Shown: positions 1-10,389 of the stretch, one piece after another
How positions within the stretch are numbered: the stretch's first letter is position 1
How the letters are laid out: every line of letters begins with the position of its first letter
Assembly: GCF_021129175.1 (NCBI RefSeq)
Contig: NZ_JAJOHV010000027.1
Coordinates: 1 to 41,513 of the forward strand
Origin: Chromobacterium piscinae
GTDB taxonomy: Bacteria; Pseudomonadota; Gammaproteobacteria; Burkholderiales; Chromobacteriaceae
Direction: 5' to 3'
Length of the DNA stretch: 41,513 nt
The notes under the pieces: model-generated
The model's input: the letters and a program-made list of their open reading frames with translations, nothing else
The model's database searches: none
Told to the model about the DNA's origin: nothing
Translations under genes and position numbers: made by a program

Positions 1-1878
1 GGCCTGCACACCGTCGGCGTCGGCCAGCAGCACCTGGGTGCAATCCGGCAGCCATTCGGGGTCTTCGTCCACCTCGCGTCCCAGCCAGGCGGCGATGAAG
101 GGCGCGGAACCCAGCCGCCACTCGCGGCCGTCGACGACGCCGGCCACGCCGCCGCCGGGGTGGTTGATCAGGCCCTCCGCCTGCGGCCTATCCGCCGGCG
201 CGGCGGACAGGATGGCCTGGGCCAGCGGGTGCTCGGAGCCTTGTTCCAGCGCGGCGGCGACGGCCAGCGCGCGAGGCGTGTCCAGCGGTCCGCGGGTTTC
301 CAGCAGCCGCATCTGGCCGTGGGTGAGGGTGCCGGTCTTGTCGAACACCACGTCGTCGGCCTTGGCCAGCGTTTCCAGCGCGTGGCCGCGGGTGGTCAGC
401 ACGCCCAGCGAGGCCAGGCGGCCGCTGGCGGCGGTGAGCGCGGCCGGGGTGGCCAGCGACAACGCGCAGGGGCAGGAGATCACCAGCACCGCCACCATGA
501 TCCACAGCGCCCGGTCCGGGTCTATGAAATGCCAGGCCAGGTAGCTGCCGGCGGCGGCCAGCAGCAGTAGCGCGACGAACCAGCTGGCGAAGCGGTCGGC
601 CAGCACCGCCAGCCTGGGCTTCTCCGCCAGCGCCTGGTCCAGCAGCCGCACGATGCCGGCCAGCCGGGTGGCTTGGCCCGCCTGTTCCACGCGCAGCACC
701 AGCGGGCTGGCGGTGTTGACGCTGCCGGCGATCACCAAGTCGCCCGGCGCTTTGGCGATGGGCCGGCTCTCGCCGGTGAGCAGCGACTCGTTGCTGGCGC
801 TGCGGCCGTCCAGCACCACGCCGTCGGCGGGAATGGTCTCGCCGGGGCGGACCAGGATCACGTCGCCGGGGTTCAGGCCAGCAACCGTCGCTTCGCGGCT
901 GTCCCGGCTCTGCGGCCAGCCGTCCAGCCGGTGGGCGAAGGCCGGCACCAGCTTGACCAGGCTTTCGCTGGCGGCGCCGGCTTTGCGGCGGGCGATGCTT
1001 TCCAGGTAGCGGCCGCCCAAGAGCAGGAACACGAACATCGACACCGAGTCGAAATAGATGCCGTGCTCCACCTTGTGGATCAGCGCCCAGAAACTGGCTA
1101 CGAAAGCGGTGAGGATGCCGATGCTGACCGGCGTGTCCATGCCGACGCGGCCGGTTTTCAAATCGCGCCAAGTGTTGCGGTAGAAGGGCAGCGCCGAATA
1201 CAGCAGCACCGGCAGCGTCAGGATGAAGCTGGACCAGTGCAGCAGCCACAGAAAGTCGGGCGCGATGTCGCCGTCCGGCGCCAGATAGACCGGCACCGCG
1301 TACATCATCACCTGCATCATCGACAGGCCGGCCACCCATAGCCGGGTCAGCGCCTGCTTGCGCTCCTTCTGCTGCAGCTTTTCCTGGCGGTCGGCGTCGT
1401 AGGGATGGGCGCGGTAGCCTATCGCCGCCACCGCCTCCAGGATGGCGGACAGCTGCGCGCGGCTATTGTCCCAGCGCACGCGGGCGCGCTGGGTGGTGTA
1501 GTTGATGTCCACCCCCAGCACGCCGGGCAGGCGGCGGATGTGCTGCTCGTTCAGCCAGATGCAGGCGGCGCAGGTGATGCCTTCCAATATCAGCGCGGCC
1601 TCGCGGACGTTTTCTGCCTCGACGCGGACAAAGCTGCGCTGCAGCTCCTCGCTGTCGTACAGCTTGATCTGTTCCAGGAGCGCCTGCGGCAGCGCTTCGG
1701 CGCGGGCCGCGCCCTCGGTGCGGTGCTTGTAGTAGTCGGACAGGCCGGATTCGATGATGGTGGACGCCACCGCCTGGCAGCCGGCGCAGCAGGCGGGCTC
1801 TTCGCGCTGGCGGTATAGGATGGGGAAGCTGGCGCCGGCGGGCACCGGCAAACCGCAATGGAAACAGTTCTCGCTCAT
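1..1878 (-). CDS. Copper-translocating P1B-type ATPase, CcoI/FixI type (C-terminus outside window)
   Basis: Reads from ATG at 1878 down to the window edge: 626 codons of a protein that usually has about 800, so the hinge and last membrane helices are missing. The N-terminus has the Cys-rich metal-binding module (CFHCGLP near residue 5, CCAGCQ near 28), then a heavy-metal-associated domain with CAAC near residue 102. Membrane helices follow, with the copper motif CPC near residue 469, the actuator LTGES and the phosphorylation motif DKTGT near residue 512. This order is that of CcoI/FixI pumps, which export or deliver Cu(I) across the inner membrane for cbb3 oxidase assembly. That specific role is inferred, because no cco genes are visible. 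An in-frame TGA just upstream makes 1878 the first ATG; no clear ribosome site is seen. Confidence 0.9.
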   Translation of the reverse strand, partial: MSENCFHCGLPVPAGASFPILYRQREEPACCAGCQAVASTIIESGLSDYYKHRTEGAARAEALPQALLEQIKLYDSEELQRSFVRVEAENVREAALILEGITCAACIWLNEQHIRRLPGVLGVDINYTTQRARVRWDNSRAQLSAILEAVAAIGYRAHPYDADRQEKLQQKERKQALTRLWVAGLSMMQVMMYAVPVYLAPDGDIAPDFLWLLHWSSFILTLPVLLYSALPFYRNTWRDLKTGRVGMDTPVSIGILTAFVASFWALIHKVEHGIYFDSVSMFVFLLLGGRYLESIARRKAGAASESLVKLVPAFAHRLDGWPQSRDSREATVAGLNPGDVILVRPGETIPADGVVLDGRSASNESLLTGESRPIAKAPGDLVIAGSVNTASPLVLRVEQAGQATRLAGIVRLLDQALAEKPRLAVLADRFASWFVALLLLAAAGSYLAWHFIDPDRALWIMVAVLVISCPCALSLATPAALTAASGRLASLGVLTTRGHALETLAKADDVVFDKTGTLTHGQMRLLETRGPLDTPRALAVAAALEQGSEHPLAQAILSAAPADRPQAEGLINHPGGGVAGVVDGREWRLGSAPFIAAWLGREVDEDPEWLPDCTQVLLADADGVQA

Positions 1879-1883
1879 GACGT

Positions 1884-1897
1884 AGGATTGTAATCAA
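1884..1897 (-). promoter_or_regulatory. Possible FNR-like box upstream of the P-type ATPase
   Basis: On the minus strand this reads TTGAT-TACA-ATCCT against the FNR consensus TTGAT-N4-ATCAA, 8 of 10 conserved positions. FNR/Anr control of cbb3-oxidase accessory genes is common, which is why it was noted. It lies only 6-19 bases before the ATG, an odd place for an activator site, so the call is weak. Confidence 0.2.
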
Positions 1898-2021
1898 AGC
1901 CGGCGCGCAATGCTTGATCCAGCGCATGGCAGTGTTTTTCAATGCGGATTATTTCCGCGCGGAGCTTGTGGCTGGGGCATCCGTCCGCATTTGTCGGATA
2001 TCAATCAAGGGGGAAGGCCGA

Positions 2022-3020
2022 ATGGACAAGATGTTGGCCATCGTGCAGCAGGCGCCGGGCGGCGTCGAAACGATGGAAATGGGGGAGTGGGACAAGCCGC
2101 GCGCCGCGCCCGGCAAATTGCTGGTGCGGGTGATGGCGGCCGGCGTCAACCGCGCCGACCTGATGCAGCGCGAGGGCCGCTATCCGCCGCCGCCGGGCGC
2201 CAGCCCGCTGATGGGGCTAGAGGTGGCCGGCGTCGTGGAAGAGGTGGGGGGCGATTCCGCCTTCCAGCCGGGCGACGCGGTGTTCGGCCTGGTGGACGGC
2301 GGCGGCTACGCCGAATACGTGCTGCTGGATGAGCCGCTGGCCATCGCCAAGCCGGATCAACTGTCCTGGGTGGAGGCGGCCAGCCTGCCGGAAGCCTGGA
2401 TGACGGCGTGGTTCAACTTGGTGGTCAAGGCCGGCCTCAAGGCTGGCGAGCGAGCCTTGATCCATGCCGGCGCCAGTGGCGTCGGCGTCGCGGCGATCCA
2501 GTTGGCGCGTTTCCTGGGCGCGGAAGCCTTCGCCAGCGCCGGCAGCGCCGAGAAGCTGGCCTTTTGCCGCGAACTGGGCGCGAGCCAGGTGTTCAATTAC
2601 CACGAAACACCGGCTTTCTCCGCGCGGGTGCGGGAGTGGGGCGGGGCCGACGCGGTGCTGGACCCGGTGGGCGCCAGCCATCTGGCGGAAAACCTGCAGG
2701 CGCTGAATCCGGATGGCCGGCTGGTCAACATCGGCCTGATGGGCGGCGTGAAGGCCGAGCTCGATTTTGGCCGACTGCTGATGAAGCGCATCAGCCTGAT
2801 CGGCTCCACGCTGCGCCCGCAGCCGGTCAAGGTGAAGGCCGAGCTGGCCGCCGCGCTGCGCGACCTGATCCTGCCGGCCCTGCTGGAAGGCAGGGCGCGC
2901 GTGGTGGTGGACAGCAGCTATCCATGGACCCAGGTGCGGGACGCGCACGCTTACGTCGCCGACAACCGCAACCTGGGCAAGGTGGTGCTGACGCTGTTTC
3001 CGGTGATGGCCGGCGGCTAA
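2022..3020 (+). CDS. NAD(P)H quinone oxidoreductase (zinc-type medium-chain reductase, PIG3-like)
   Basis: Encodes 332 residues of the quinone oxidoreductase branch of the medium-chain dehydrogenase family. The GroES-like N-terminal half contains AAGVNRADLMQREGRYPPP, and the nucleotide-binding half contains GASGVGVAAIQLA near residue 150, the family's cofactor loop. The Zn-ligand Cys/His set of alcohol dehydrogenases is absent, as expected for quinone reductases that use NADPH to reduce quinones or reactive alkenals in the cytoplasm. The start at 2022 is chosen because AAGGGGGAAGG at 2007-2017 precedes it; the frame is open further upstream but without a ribosome site. The gene stands alone, divergent from the ATPase and convergent with purL, with a shared terminator at 3048-3069. 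Confidence 0.88.
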   Translation: MDKMLAIVQQAPGGVETMEMGEWDKPRAAPGKLLVRVMAAGVNRADLMQREGRYPPPPGASPLMGLEVAGVVEEVGGDSAFQPGDAVFGLVDGGGYAEYVLLDEPLAIAKPDQLSWVEAASLPEAWMTAWFNLVVKAGLKAGERALIHAGASGVGVAAIQLARFLGAEAFASAGSAEKLAFCRELGASQVFNYHETPAFSARVREWGGADAVLDPVGASHLAENLQALNPDGRLVNIGLMGGVKAELDFGRLLMKRISLIGSTLRPQPVKVKAELAAALRDLILPALLEGRARVVVDSSYPWTQVRDAHAYVADNRNLGKVVLTLFPVMAGG

Positions 3021-3047
3021 GCGGTTTTTGGTCGCGCGCATGAAAAA

Positions 3048-3069
3048 ACGGAAGCCCGAGGGCTTCCGT
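3048..3069. terminator. Bidirectional intrinsic terminator between quinone reductase and purL
   Basis: Arms ACGGAAGCCC (3048-3057) and GGGCTTCCGT (3060-3069) form a 9-10 bp stem. An A6 run precedes it and TTTGTTTT follows it, so it can end transcripts from both convergent genes. Confidence 0.85.
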
Positions 3070-3098
3070 TTGTTTTGCGTCGTGTTTGGGCTTGGAGA

Positions 3099-6000
3099 TC
3101 AACCCACCCAGCGGCGGGCAGACGCGAACATCCGGTACCAGCCGCCGTTCTCGCCCCATTCCGCCGGATGCCAGCTGTTTTGCACGGCGCGGAACACGCG
3201 CTCCGGGTGCGGCATCATGATGGTGAAGCGGCCGTCCGCCGTGGTGACGCCGGTGATGCCCGCGGGCGAGCCGTTGGGGTTCAGCGGATAGGTCTCGGTG
3301 GCGCGGCCGTCGAAGTCGATGTAGCGCAGCGCGGCCAGCGCCTGGTCTTGCGCGCCCGGCGCGAACACCGCGCGGCCTTCGCCGTGGCTGACCACCACCG
3401 GCAGGCGGCTGCCCACCATGTCGGCCAGGAAGATGGACGGCGACGCGGTGACTTCCACCATCGCGAATCGCGCCTCGAACTGTTCCGACGCGTTGCGGTG
3501 GAACTTCGGCCAGTGCTCGGCGCCCGGGATGATGGACGACAGGTTGGACATCATCTGGCAGCCGTTGCACACGCCCAGCGCGAAGGTGTCGCCGCGGCTG
3601 AAGAAGGCTTCGAACTGCTCGCGGGCGCGCGGGTTGAACAGGATGCTCTTGGCCCAGCCTTCGCCGGCGCCCAGCACGTCGCCGTAGCTGAAGCCGCCGC
3701 AGGCGGCGAGGCCCTTGAAGTCGGCCAGCTGCACGCGGCCGGCGATGATGTCGCTCATGTGCACGTCCACCGCGTCGAAGCCGGCGCGGTCGAACGCCGC
3801 GGCCATCTCCAGCTGGCCGTTGACGCCCTGCTCGCGCAGGATGGCCATGCGCGGACGCTTGCCGGTGCCGATGTAGGGCGCGGCCGGGTCGCCGTGCACG
3901 TCGAAGGACAGCTGGGCGAACAGACCGCGCGGCTTGGCGTGGCTGCGCAGCAGCTGCTCGCTGTCAGCGCAGGCCGGGTTGTCGCGCAGGCGCTGCATGC
4001 GGGCGCTGGTTTCGGACCAGGCGCAGAACAGCTCGCTGCGGCTTTCGCTGAACAGGTCCTTGCCCTTGTGCTTGATCACCAGGCGGTCGTGGCTGTTGGT
4101 GCGGCCGATGACGAACAGCTCGCGGCCGATGCCGGCCTTCATGAAGCGGGAGATCACTTCCGGCGTGTCGGCCTTCTTCACCTGCAGCACCGCGCCCAGC
4201 TCCTCGTTGAACAGCACGCGCATGATGCGGCCATGGGTGGCGGCTTCCAGCGTGGGCTGCACGTAGTCGTCGATGATGCGCTGGGTGTTCTGGCGCTCGA
4301 TCACCAGCTCTTGCAGATCGATGCTGGCGCCGACGTGGCCGGCGAACATCATTTCCGCCAGCGCGGCGAACAGGCCGCCGTCGGAGCGGTCGTGGTAGGC
4401 CAGCAGCTTGTCGTCGCGCAACAGCGACTGCACCACGCCGAAGAAGGCGCCCAGCTGCAGCGGGCTTTCCACGTCCGGCGCGCGGCCCTTCATGTCTTTC
4501 CACACCTGGCCGTAGATCGAGCCGCCCAGGCGGCAGCGGCCGTAGCCGAGGTCGATCAGGATCAGGTCGCTATCCTTGATGTCCTTCAGGTCCGGGGTGA
4601 CGGTCTTGCGCACGTCGTCCACCGGCGAGAAAGCGGAAATCACCACCGACAGCGGGGCGGTGACGGCTTTTTGCTCGCCGTCTTCCTGCCACACCGTCTT
4701 CATCGACAGCGAATCCTTGCCCACCGGAATGCTGACGCCCAGGCTCTGGCTCAGCTCGGAGACGGCCTGCACGGTGCGGTACAGATTGGCGTCCTCTCCC
4801 GGGTGGCCGGCCGGGGCCATCCAGTTGGCGGACAGCTTGACGTTGCCCAGATGGCCGACGAAGGCGGCGGCGATATTGGTCAGCGCCTCGCCGATGGCCA
4901 TGCGGCCGGAGGCCGGGCCGTCGAACAGCGCGGCCGGCGTGCGTTCGCCCATCGCCATCGCTTCGCCGCGATAGGTGTTGAAGCCCATGGTGGTGACGGC
5001 CACGTCGGCCACCGGCACCTGCCAGCGGCCCACCATCTGGTCGCGCGCGGTCATGCCGCCGACGGTGCGGTCGCCGATGGTGATCAGGAAGGACTTGTCG
5101 GCCACGGTCGGGTGGCGTAGCACGCGGTAGGCGGTTTCGCGCAGCGGGTACTTGGACGCGTCGAAGGTTTGCAGCGCGGTTTCCAGCGTCTTGGCGTCGC
5201 GGGTCACCCGCGGCGGCTTGCCCAGCAGCACTTCCAGCGGCATGTCTACCGGATTGTTGCCGAAGTGGTCGTCGCGCACCTGCAGATGGCCATCATCGGT
5301 GGCCACGCCCAGCACCGCGAATGGGCAGCGCTCGCGCTCGCACAGCGCGGTGAAGCGGTCCAGGTCCTCGGGCAGGATGGCCATCACGTAGCGCTCCTGC
5401 GCCTCGTTGGACCAGATCTGCATCGGGGTCATGCCCTTTTCTTCCAGGTGCACCTTGCGCAGATGGAAGATGGCGCCGCGGCCGGCGTCGTTGACCAGTT
5501 CTGGGAAGGCGTTGGACAGACCGCCGGCGCCCACGTCGTGGATGGAGACGATGGGGTTGGCTTCGCCCAGCTGCCAGCAGCGGTCGATCACTTCCTGGCA
5601 GCGGCGCTCGATTTCCGGGTTGCCGCGCTGCACCGAGTCGAAGTCCAGGTTTTCGCTGTTGGCGCCGGTGTCCATCGACGAGGCCGCGCCGCCGCCCAGG
5701 CCGATCAGTAGGCCGGGGCCGCCCAACTGGATCAGCAGCGCGCCTTCCGGGATTTCATTCTTGTGGATCTGCTGCTGTTGGATGCTGCCCAGGCCGCCAG
5801 CCAACATGATGGGCTTGTGATAGCCGCGCATCTCGCCGTTGAATTCTTCCTCGAAGGCGCGGAAATAACCGGTAAGGTTGGGGCGGCCGAATTCGTTGTT
5901 GAACGCCGCGCCGCCGATCGGGCCTTCCAGCATGATCTGCAGCGCCGAGGCGATGCGGCCCGGCTTGCCGTACTCGGACTGATCGTCACGGTAGGCCTCC

Positions 6001-7058
6001 CACGGCTGCTTGAAGCCGGGGATGTTCAGGTTGGATACGGTAAAGCCAGTGAGGCCGGCCTTGGGGCGGGAGCCGCGGCCGGTGGCGCCTTCGTCGCGGA
6101 TTTCGCCGCCGTTGCCGGTGGACGCGCCGGCGAAGGGCGAGATCGCCGTCGGGTGGTTGTGGGTTTCCACCTTCATCAGGATGTCGGTGGGTTCGCTGGT
6201 GTACGCGTACTGGTGGCTGCCCGGCTGCGGGTAGAAGCGCTCGATGAAGGCGCCCTCGATCACCGAGGCGTTGTCCTTATACGCCACCAGCGTGCCCTGC
6301 GGGTTGGCGTCGTGGGTGTCGCGGATCATGCGGAACAGCGATTTGCCTTGCTCGACGCCGTCGATGATGAACTGGGCGTTGAAGATCTTGTGGCGGCAGT
6401 GCTCGGAGTTGGCCTGCGCGAACATCATCAGCTCGACGTCGCTGGGATTGCGCTTCAACTTGATGAAGTTCTCGACCAGGTATTCCACTTCGTCGTCGGA
6501 CAGCGCGAGGCCCAACTGGACATTGGCCGCCTCCAGCGCAGCGCGGCCGCCGGCGAGGATGTCCACGCTGGCCATCGGCTGCGGGTCGATATGGGTGAAC
6601 AGCTTTTCCGCGTCGTCCAGCGAGGACAGAACGGTTTCCGTCATCCTATCGTGCAAGAGGCTCGCCAGGGTATGGCGAGCCTCTTCACTTAAAGATTTAG
6701 CGGCGGACTTGATTCGGAAAGCGGTGCCGCGTTCGATCCGCCGGATATTCGGCAATCCGCAATGCCGGGCGATGTCGGTTGCCTTTGACGCCCATGGCGA
6801 CAGGGTGCCGATTCGCGGCGTAACCAGGAACAGTTCGCCTTCGGGTTCGGTGCTCAGCGGCGCTTCGCCGTAGCTGAGCAGCTGGCCCAGCACGCCGATT
6901 TCCTCCAGCGAGAGCTCGCCGTCGCTTTCCGCAAAATGCCAGTGCTCAGCCGTCAGGAAGATATCCTTCAGGCCGGCATCGGCCGCTGCCGCCTGCAGTT
7001 TTTCGAGACGAAACGGTGACAGGGCAACGCCACCGCGCAGCTTGGTAATGTAAGACAT
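3099..7058 (-). CDS. purL: Phosphoribosylformylglycinamidine synthase (large single-chain form)
   Basis: Encodes 1319 residues, matching the large proteobacterial PurL (E. coli 1295). It converts FGAR, glutamine and ATP to FGAM, the fourth step of purine synthesis, in the cytoplasm. Visible landmarks: [10 protein letters not shown] near residue 220, the glycine-rich segment [13 protein letters not shown] through [16 protein letters not shown] at about 295-330, and a C-terminal class I glutamine amidotransferase domain with nucleophile C1164 (GVCNGCQ) and H1284/E1286 (MPHPERVF). The start [10 protein letters not shown] at 7058 fits the family; the frame is open further upstream, but that would overrun the divergent PII gene. 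No strong ribosome site is visible. Single gene, convergent with the quinone reductase. Confidence 0.97.
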   Translation of the reverse strand: MSYITKLRGGVALSPFRLEKLQAAAADAGLKDIFLTAEHWHFAESDGELSLEEIGVLGQLLSYGEAPLSTEPEGELFLVTPRIGTLSPWASKATDIARHCGLPNIRRIERGTAFRIKSAAKSLSEEARHTLASLLHDRMTETVLSSLDDAEKLFTHIDPQPMASVDILAGGRAALEAANVQLGLALSDDEVEYLVENFIKLKRNPSDVELMMFAQANSEHCRHKIFNAQFIIDGVEQGKSLFRMIRDTHDANPQGTLVAYKDNASVIEGAFIERFYPQPGSHQYAYTSEPTDILMKVETHNHPTAISPFAGASTGNGGEIRDEGATGRGSRPKAGLTGFTVSNLNIPGFKQPWEAYRDDQSEYGKPGRIASALQIMLEGPIGGAAFNNEFGRPNLTGYFRAFEEEFNGEMRGYHKPIMLAGGLGSIQQQQIHKNEIPEGALLIQLGGPGLLIGLGGGAASSMDTGANSENLDFDSVQRGNPEIERRCQEVIDRCWQLGEANPIVSIHDVGAGGLSNAFPELVNDAGRGAIFHLRKVHLEEKGMTPMQIWSNEAQERYVMAILPEDLDRFTALCERERCPFAVLGVATDDGHLQVRDDHFGNNPVDMPLEVLLGKPPRVTRDAKTLETALQTFDASKYPLRETAYRVLRHPTVADKSFLITIGDRTVGGMTARDQMVGRWQVPVADVAVTTMGFNTYRGEAMAMGERTPAALFDGPASGRMAIGEALTNIAAAFVGHLGNVKLSANWMAPAGHPGEDANLYRTVQAVSELSQSLGVSIPVGKDSLSMKTVWQEDGEQKAVTAPLSVVISAFSPVDDVRKTVTPDLKDIKDSDLILIDLGYGRCRLGGSIYGQVWKDMKGRAPDVESPLQLGAFFGVVQSLLRDDKLLAYHDRSDGGLFAALAEMMFAGHVGASIDLQELVIERQNTQRIIDDYVQPTLEAATHGRIMRVLFNEELGAVLQVKKADTPEVISRFMKAGIGRELFVIGRTNSHDRLVIKHKGKDLFSESRSELFCAWSETSARMQRLRDNPACADSEQLLRSHAKPRGLFAQLSFDVHGDPAAPYIGTGKRPRMAILREQGVNGQLEMAAAFDRAGFDAVDVHMSDIIAGRVQLADFKGLAACGGFSYGDVLGAGEGWAKSILFNPRAREQFEAFFSRGDTFALGVCNGCQMMSNLSSIIPGAEHWPKFHRNASEQFEARFAMVEVTASPSIFLADMVGSRLPVVVSHGEGRAVFAPGAQDQALAALRYIDFDGRATETYPLNPNGSPAGITGVTTADGRFTIMMPHPERVFRAVQNSWHPAEWGENGGWYRMFASARRWVG

Positions 7059-7092
7059 TAGACACCCGCGACAAGTACCAGGAAAGGGCGTC

Positions 7093-7098
7093 ATAATA
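7093..7098 (-). promoter_or_regulatory. Likely -10 element for purL
   Basis: The minus strand reads TATTAT (5 of 6 to TATAAT) about 35 bases before the purL ATG. The -35 position 17 bp upstream (TTAAAT) matches poorly. No PurR-type palindrome was recognised. Confidence 0.35.
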
Positions 7099-7121
7099 CA
7101 GCAAAACATCGCTGCATTTAA

Positions 7122-7544
<423 letters not shown>

Positions 7545-7566
7545 CCCGCTCGGAATGAATGGCGAA

Positions 7567-7590
7567 AGGCGGCCTGGGGCCGCCTTTTTT
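7567..7590 (+). terminator. Intrinsic terminator of the PII gene
   Basis: AGGCGGCC (7567-7574), loop TGG, GGCCGCCT (7578-7585), then a T6 run to 7590. It ends six bases before the stop codon of the convergent exporter gene. Confidence 0.9.
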
Positions 7591-7596
7591 GCGCGC

Positions 7597-8232
7597 TCAG
7601 CGCGCCAGGATCAGGCGCAGGCCCAGCCCGATGAAGACAGCGCCGGCGATGCGGTCCAGCCACTGGCTGGCCTTGCGGCTCTTGGCCAGCCATTGGCCGA
7701 CATGGCCGGAAAAATAGCCGAGCGCGCCGAAGATCAGCGCGCCCTGCAGCGTGAACAGCGCGCCGAGGATGGCGGTCTGCAGGCCGACAGGCCCCTGCGC
7801 CGGGTTGATGAACTGCGGTAGGAAGGCGAGGAAGAACAGCACCACCTTGGGATTGATCGCGTTGGCGATCAGGCCGCGGCGGAAGGTGGCGCCCAGCGAG
7901 CCCTGCGGGCCGCCGGCCTGGGCATCGGCGTCGAAGCTGGTGCCGGAGCTGCGGATGGCGCCCCAGCCCAGGTAGACCAGATAGGCGCCGCCGGCGATCT
8001 TGAGGGCGGAGAAGGCGAGCGGCGAGGCGGCGATCAGCGCGCTGACGCCCAGCGCCGCCAGCAAGGTATGGTTCAGGCAGCCCAGCGCGCAGCCCAGGCC
8101 GAAGGCCATGCCCTGGCGGCGGCCGCGGGAAATGCCCTGGCTCAGCACCATCAGGTTGTCGGGGCCGGGGGTGACGGTGATCAGCATGGCGGCGGCGAGG
8201 AAAGCGGCCAGTTGCGGCAGGGTGACGAGCAT
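7597..8232 (-). CDS. LysE/RhtB-family amino acid exporter
   Basis: Encodes 211 residues with about six hydrophobic helices. The family signature is near the N-terminus: [23 protein letters not shown], with the conserved PGP. LysE/RhtB proteins are inner-membrane exporters of lysine, threonine, homoserine lactone or similar compounds; the substrate cannot be read here. A second conserved region [18 protein letters not shown] lies mid-protein. Start MLVTLPQL at 8232 matches the family, although the ribosome site is weak and the frame is open further upstream. Convergent with the PII gene and divergent from yajQ. Confidence 0.88.
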   Translation of the reverse strand: MLVTLPQLAAFLAAAMLITVTPGPDNLMVLSQGISRGRRQGMAFGLGCALGCLNHTLLAALGVSALIAASPLAFSALKIAGGAYLVYLGWGAIRSSGTSFDADAQAGGPQGSLGATFRRGLIANAINPKVVLFFLAFLPQFINPAQGPVGLQTAILGALFTLQGALIFGALGYFSGHVGQWLAKSRKASQWLDRIAGAVFIGLGLRLILAR

Positions 8233-8305
8233 GGCGGATTTTCGGGATTGGTTTGACTGTCGTCGATAAAACCATTTCCGGAGGGCCTTGGCAATGGCAT
8301 GACGG

Positions 8306-8334
8306 GTGACAAGCGGCAACGCCGCTACTAGAAT
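8306..8334 (+). promoter_or_regulatory. Sigma-70 promoter for yajQ
   Basis: GTGACA (8306-8311, 5 of 6), a 17 bp spacer and TAGAAT (8329-8334, 5 of 6) lie 29 bases before the yajQ ATG. The spacer holds the inverted repeat GCGGC-AAC-GCCGC. Confidence 0.6.
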
Positions 8335-8362
8335 GCGGCAGGTTATTAGCGAGGATCGTTTT

Positions 8363-8863
8363 ATGCCGTCTTTTGATGTCGTTTCCGAAGTAAACAGGGT
8401 GGAAGTGCGCAACGCGCTGGACCAGGCCAACAAGGAAGTGTCCACCCGTTACGATTTCAAGGGCAGCGACGCCCGCATCGAATTCAACGACAAGGAAGTG
8501 ACGCTGTTCGCCGATACCGAATTCCAGCTGGACCAGGTCAATGAAATCATGGTGGCCAAGCTGGCTAAGCGCAGCGTCGACGTGCGCAGCCTGGACTACG
8601 GCAAGCTGGAAAAAGTGTCCGGCAACAAGGTGAAGAAGGTGCTGAAGATCAAGGAAGGCCTGGACAGCGACCTGGCGAAGAAGATCGTCAAGCTGCTGAA
8701 GGATTCCAAGATGAAGGTGCAGGCCAGCATCCAGGGCGAGGCGGTGCGCGTGTCCGGCGCCAAGCGCGATGTGCTGCAGGACGCCATCGCGCTGCTGAAG
8801 CAGGACATCGCTGCCGATTTGGAAAACGGCGCGCCGCTGCAGTTCAACAACTTCCGCGACTGA
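8363..8863 (+). CDS. yajQ: YajQ-family nucleotide-binding protein (UPF0234)
   Basis: Encodes 166 residues, close to the usual 160-163. The start [34 protein letters not shown] and the C-terminal QFNNFRD are hallmarks of YajQ. The fold is two ferredoxin-like domains that bind nucleic acids or nucleotides. A Xanthomonas relative is a reported cyclic-di-GMP effector, but that role cannot be assumed here. It stands between its own promoter and a strong terminator, so it is probably transcribed alone. Confidence 0.93.
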   Translation: MPSFDVVSEVNRVEVRNALDQANKEVSTRYDFKGSDARIEFNDKEVTLFADTEFQLDQVNEIMVAKLAKRSVDVRSLDYGKLEKVSGNKVKKVLKIKEGLDSDLAKKIVKLLKDSKMKVQASIQGEAVRVSGAKRDVLQDAIALLKQDIAADLENGAPLQFNNFRD

Positions 8864-8891
8864 TTCCCGCCGCGAGGCGCGTCAGTCACGC

Positions 8892-8919
8892 AAAAAGGAG
8901 ACCCTCGGGTCTCCTTTTT
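8892..8919. terminator. Bidirectional terminator between yajQ and the dapA-like gene
   Basis: AAAAAGGAGACCC (8892-8904), loop TC, GGGTCTCCTTTTT (8907-8919). The stem is flanked by A5 and T5 and lies between convergent genes. Confidence 0.88.
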
Positions 8920-8943
8920 CATTGCCTGCGGCTGGGCAGGTTC

Positions 8944-9846
8944 TCAGCGCTGGCCGGCGCGCCAGGCTTGCAGCCCGCTCCACACCTCGGCGGCCCGCGC
9001 TTCCACGCCTGCCGGCGCGGCCGGCAGCGGCAGCCGGCATTCGCCGACGGCCAGGCCCTGGCTGCGCAGCATCGCCTTCACCGACATCGAGTACACCGAA
9101 TCGTCGGTATTCGAGTAGGCGTAGGACGGCAGCAGCGCGGCGTTGATCTCGCGGGCGCGGCGCGCGTCGCCCTGTTCGACGGCGGCGATCATCGCGGCGA
9201 ACTCCGGCGCGGTCCAGTGGGTGGAGGTGCCCACCACGCCGACCGCGCCGACGGCCAGCAGGGGCAGGGTCAGCGCGTCGTCGCCGGAATACAGCTCGAA
9301 ATGGTCGCCGGCTTCGGCCACCAGCCGCGCGGCGGCGGCGGGGTCGCCGGTGGCGTCCTTGAAGGCGACGATATTGTCCACCTCCCGGAATAGCCGCAGC
9401 AGCACGTCGTGGGCGATGCGGCGGCCGGTGCGGCCGGGCACGTCGTACAGCATCACCGGCAGCCGGGTGGCGGTGGCCAACGCGCGGAAATGCGCCTCGA
9501 TGCCGGCCTGCGGCGGGCGGTTGTAATACGGCGAAACCAGGAACACGCCGGCGGCGCCGGCCGCCTCGGCCTTGGCGGTCATTTCCAGCGCGTGGCGGGT
9601 GTCGTTGCTGCCGGTGCCTGCCAGCACCGGGATGGACACCGCCTCGCTGACCGCGCGGATCAGGTCGAAGCGTTCGGCGTCATTGAGCGTCGGCGCCTCG
9701 CCTGTGGTGGCGGCGAGCACTAGGCCGTCGCTGCCGCTGGCTGCCAGATGGCGCGCCAGCGTACAGGCCATGTCGAGGTTCAGCCGGCCATCGCTGTCGA
9801 ACGGCGTCACCATCGCCGTCAGCACCTTGCCCCAGTGTTTTGCCAT
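8944..9846 (-). CDS. dapA: 4-hydroxy-tetrahydrodipicolinate synthase / DapA-family aldolase
   Basis: Encodes 300 residues, a (beta/alpha)8 aldolase. The DapA catalytic set is complete: T47-T48 in ATTGEAPTL, Y108 in SPYYNRPP, Y134 in YDVPGR and Schiff-base K163 in FKDATG. DapA condenses pyruvate with aspartate semialdehyde at the start of the lysine and diaminopimelate branch. Several segments (HWGKVLTAMVTPF at the start, TSTHWTAPEF, the C-terminal GDARRAREINAALLPSY) look to me more like actinobacterial than proteobacterial DapA, so it may be an acquired or second copy. No lysine gene is adjacent. Good ribosome site AAGGGG before the ATG. Confidence 0.85.
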   Translation of the reverse strand: MAKHWGKVLTAMVTPFDSDGRLNLDMACTLARHLAASGSDGLVLAATTGEAPTLNDAERFDLIRAVSEAVSIPVLAGTGSNDTRHALEMTAKAEAAGAAGVFLVSPYYNRPPQAGIEAHFRALATATRLPVMLYDVPGRTGRRIAHDVLLRLFREVDNIVAFKDATGDPAAAARLVAEAGDHFELYSGDDALTLPLLAVGAVGVVGTSTHWTAPEFAAMIAAVEQGDARRAREINAALLPSYAYSNTDDSVYSMSVKAMLRSQGLAVGECRLPLPAAPAGVEARAAEVWSGLQAWRAGQR

Positions 9847-9923
9847 GTCAGCCCCTTTTTATTTTTGCGTGAAGACAGGGCGGGATGATACTCCTCGGTT
9901 CAGGGAGGGGAAACCCGGGCGGA

Positions 9924-10310
9924 TCACCAAAGCTTGGGGTCCAGCTCCTTGAGGCGCTGCTCGGTGCGCTCGATCTTGCAGTCGAGGAAGACGGCGTTGC
10001 GGATGCTGCCGTCGATGTAGATCTGGTACTTGGCGTTGCAGTCGGCGTCGCGGAAGGCTATCCACTTGCGCTGGGCCTGGACCAGCATCGCGGACGGCTT
10101 GTCCTTGGCGCCGCTCTGGGCTTCGTCGGCGCGCAGCTTTTTCAGCAGCTCGCGATAGCGCTCGTTGAGCGCCTTGTCGCGGCCGTCGAACTGCTTCTGC
10201 TTGCAGTCGTTGATTTCCAGGGTGTTGTTGGCGTTCTGGCAGGGATCGTCTTCGGCCAGGGCGGCATGGCTGGCGAACAGCGCCAGCAGGGCGAACAGGC
10301 AGGGCTTCAT
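9924..10310 (-). CDS. Secreted DUF1311 / LprI-like protein
   Basis: Encodes 128 residues. A signal peptide of about 19 residues (MKPCLFALLALFASHAALA) is followed by a charged helical domain with paired cysteines: CQNANNTLEINDC, then DADCNAKY and FLDCKIERTEQRL. This pattern is that of DUF1311, found in the lysozyme-inhibitor LprI family and many small periplasmic proteins. A lysozyme-inhibitor role is possible but unproven. AAGGAG precedes the start. The neighbours on the same strand are 77-79 bases away and functionally unrelated. Confidence 0.75.
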   Translation of the reverse strand: MKPCLFALLALFASHAALAEDDPCQNANNTLEINDCKQKQFDGRDKALNERYRELLKKLRADEAQSGAKDKPSAMLVQAQRKWIAFRDADCNAKYQIYIDGSIRNAVFLDCKIERTEQRLKELDPKLW

Positions 10311-10342
10311 CGCGCACTCCTTGTGAGGGGAAACAGCGTGCG

Positions 10343-10348
10343 ATTATA
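10343..10348 (-). promoter_or_regulatory. -10 element of the LprI-like gene
   Basis: The minus strand carries a perfect TATAAT 33 bases before the ATG, preceded by a GC-rich run with no good -35. It suggests the gene has its own promoter separate from the EamA gene upstream. Confidence 0.45.
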
Positions 10349-10389
10349 GCCCCGCCCCGCAAGGGCGTTGCGGCTACCGGTACCGCAGT

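Noticed and set aside
3075-5120. Long plus-strand open frame opposite purL
   Set aside because: Same antisense composition; purL is certain on the other strand.
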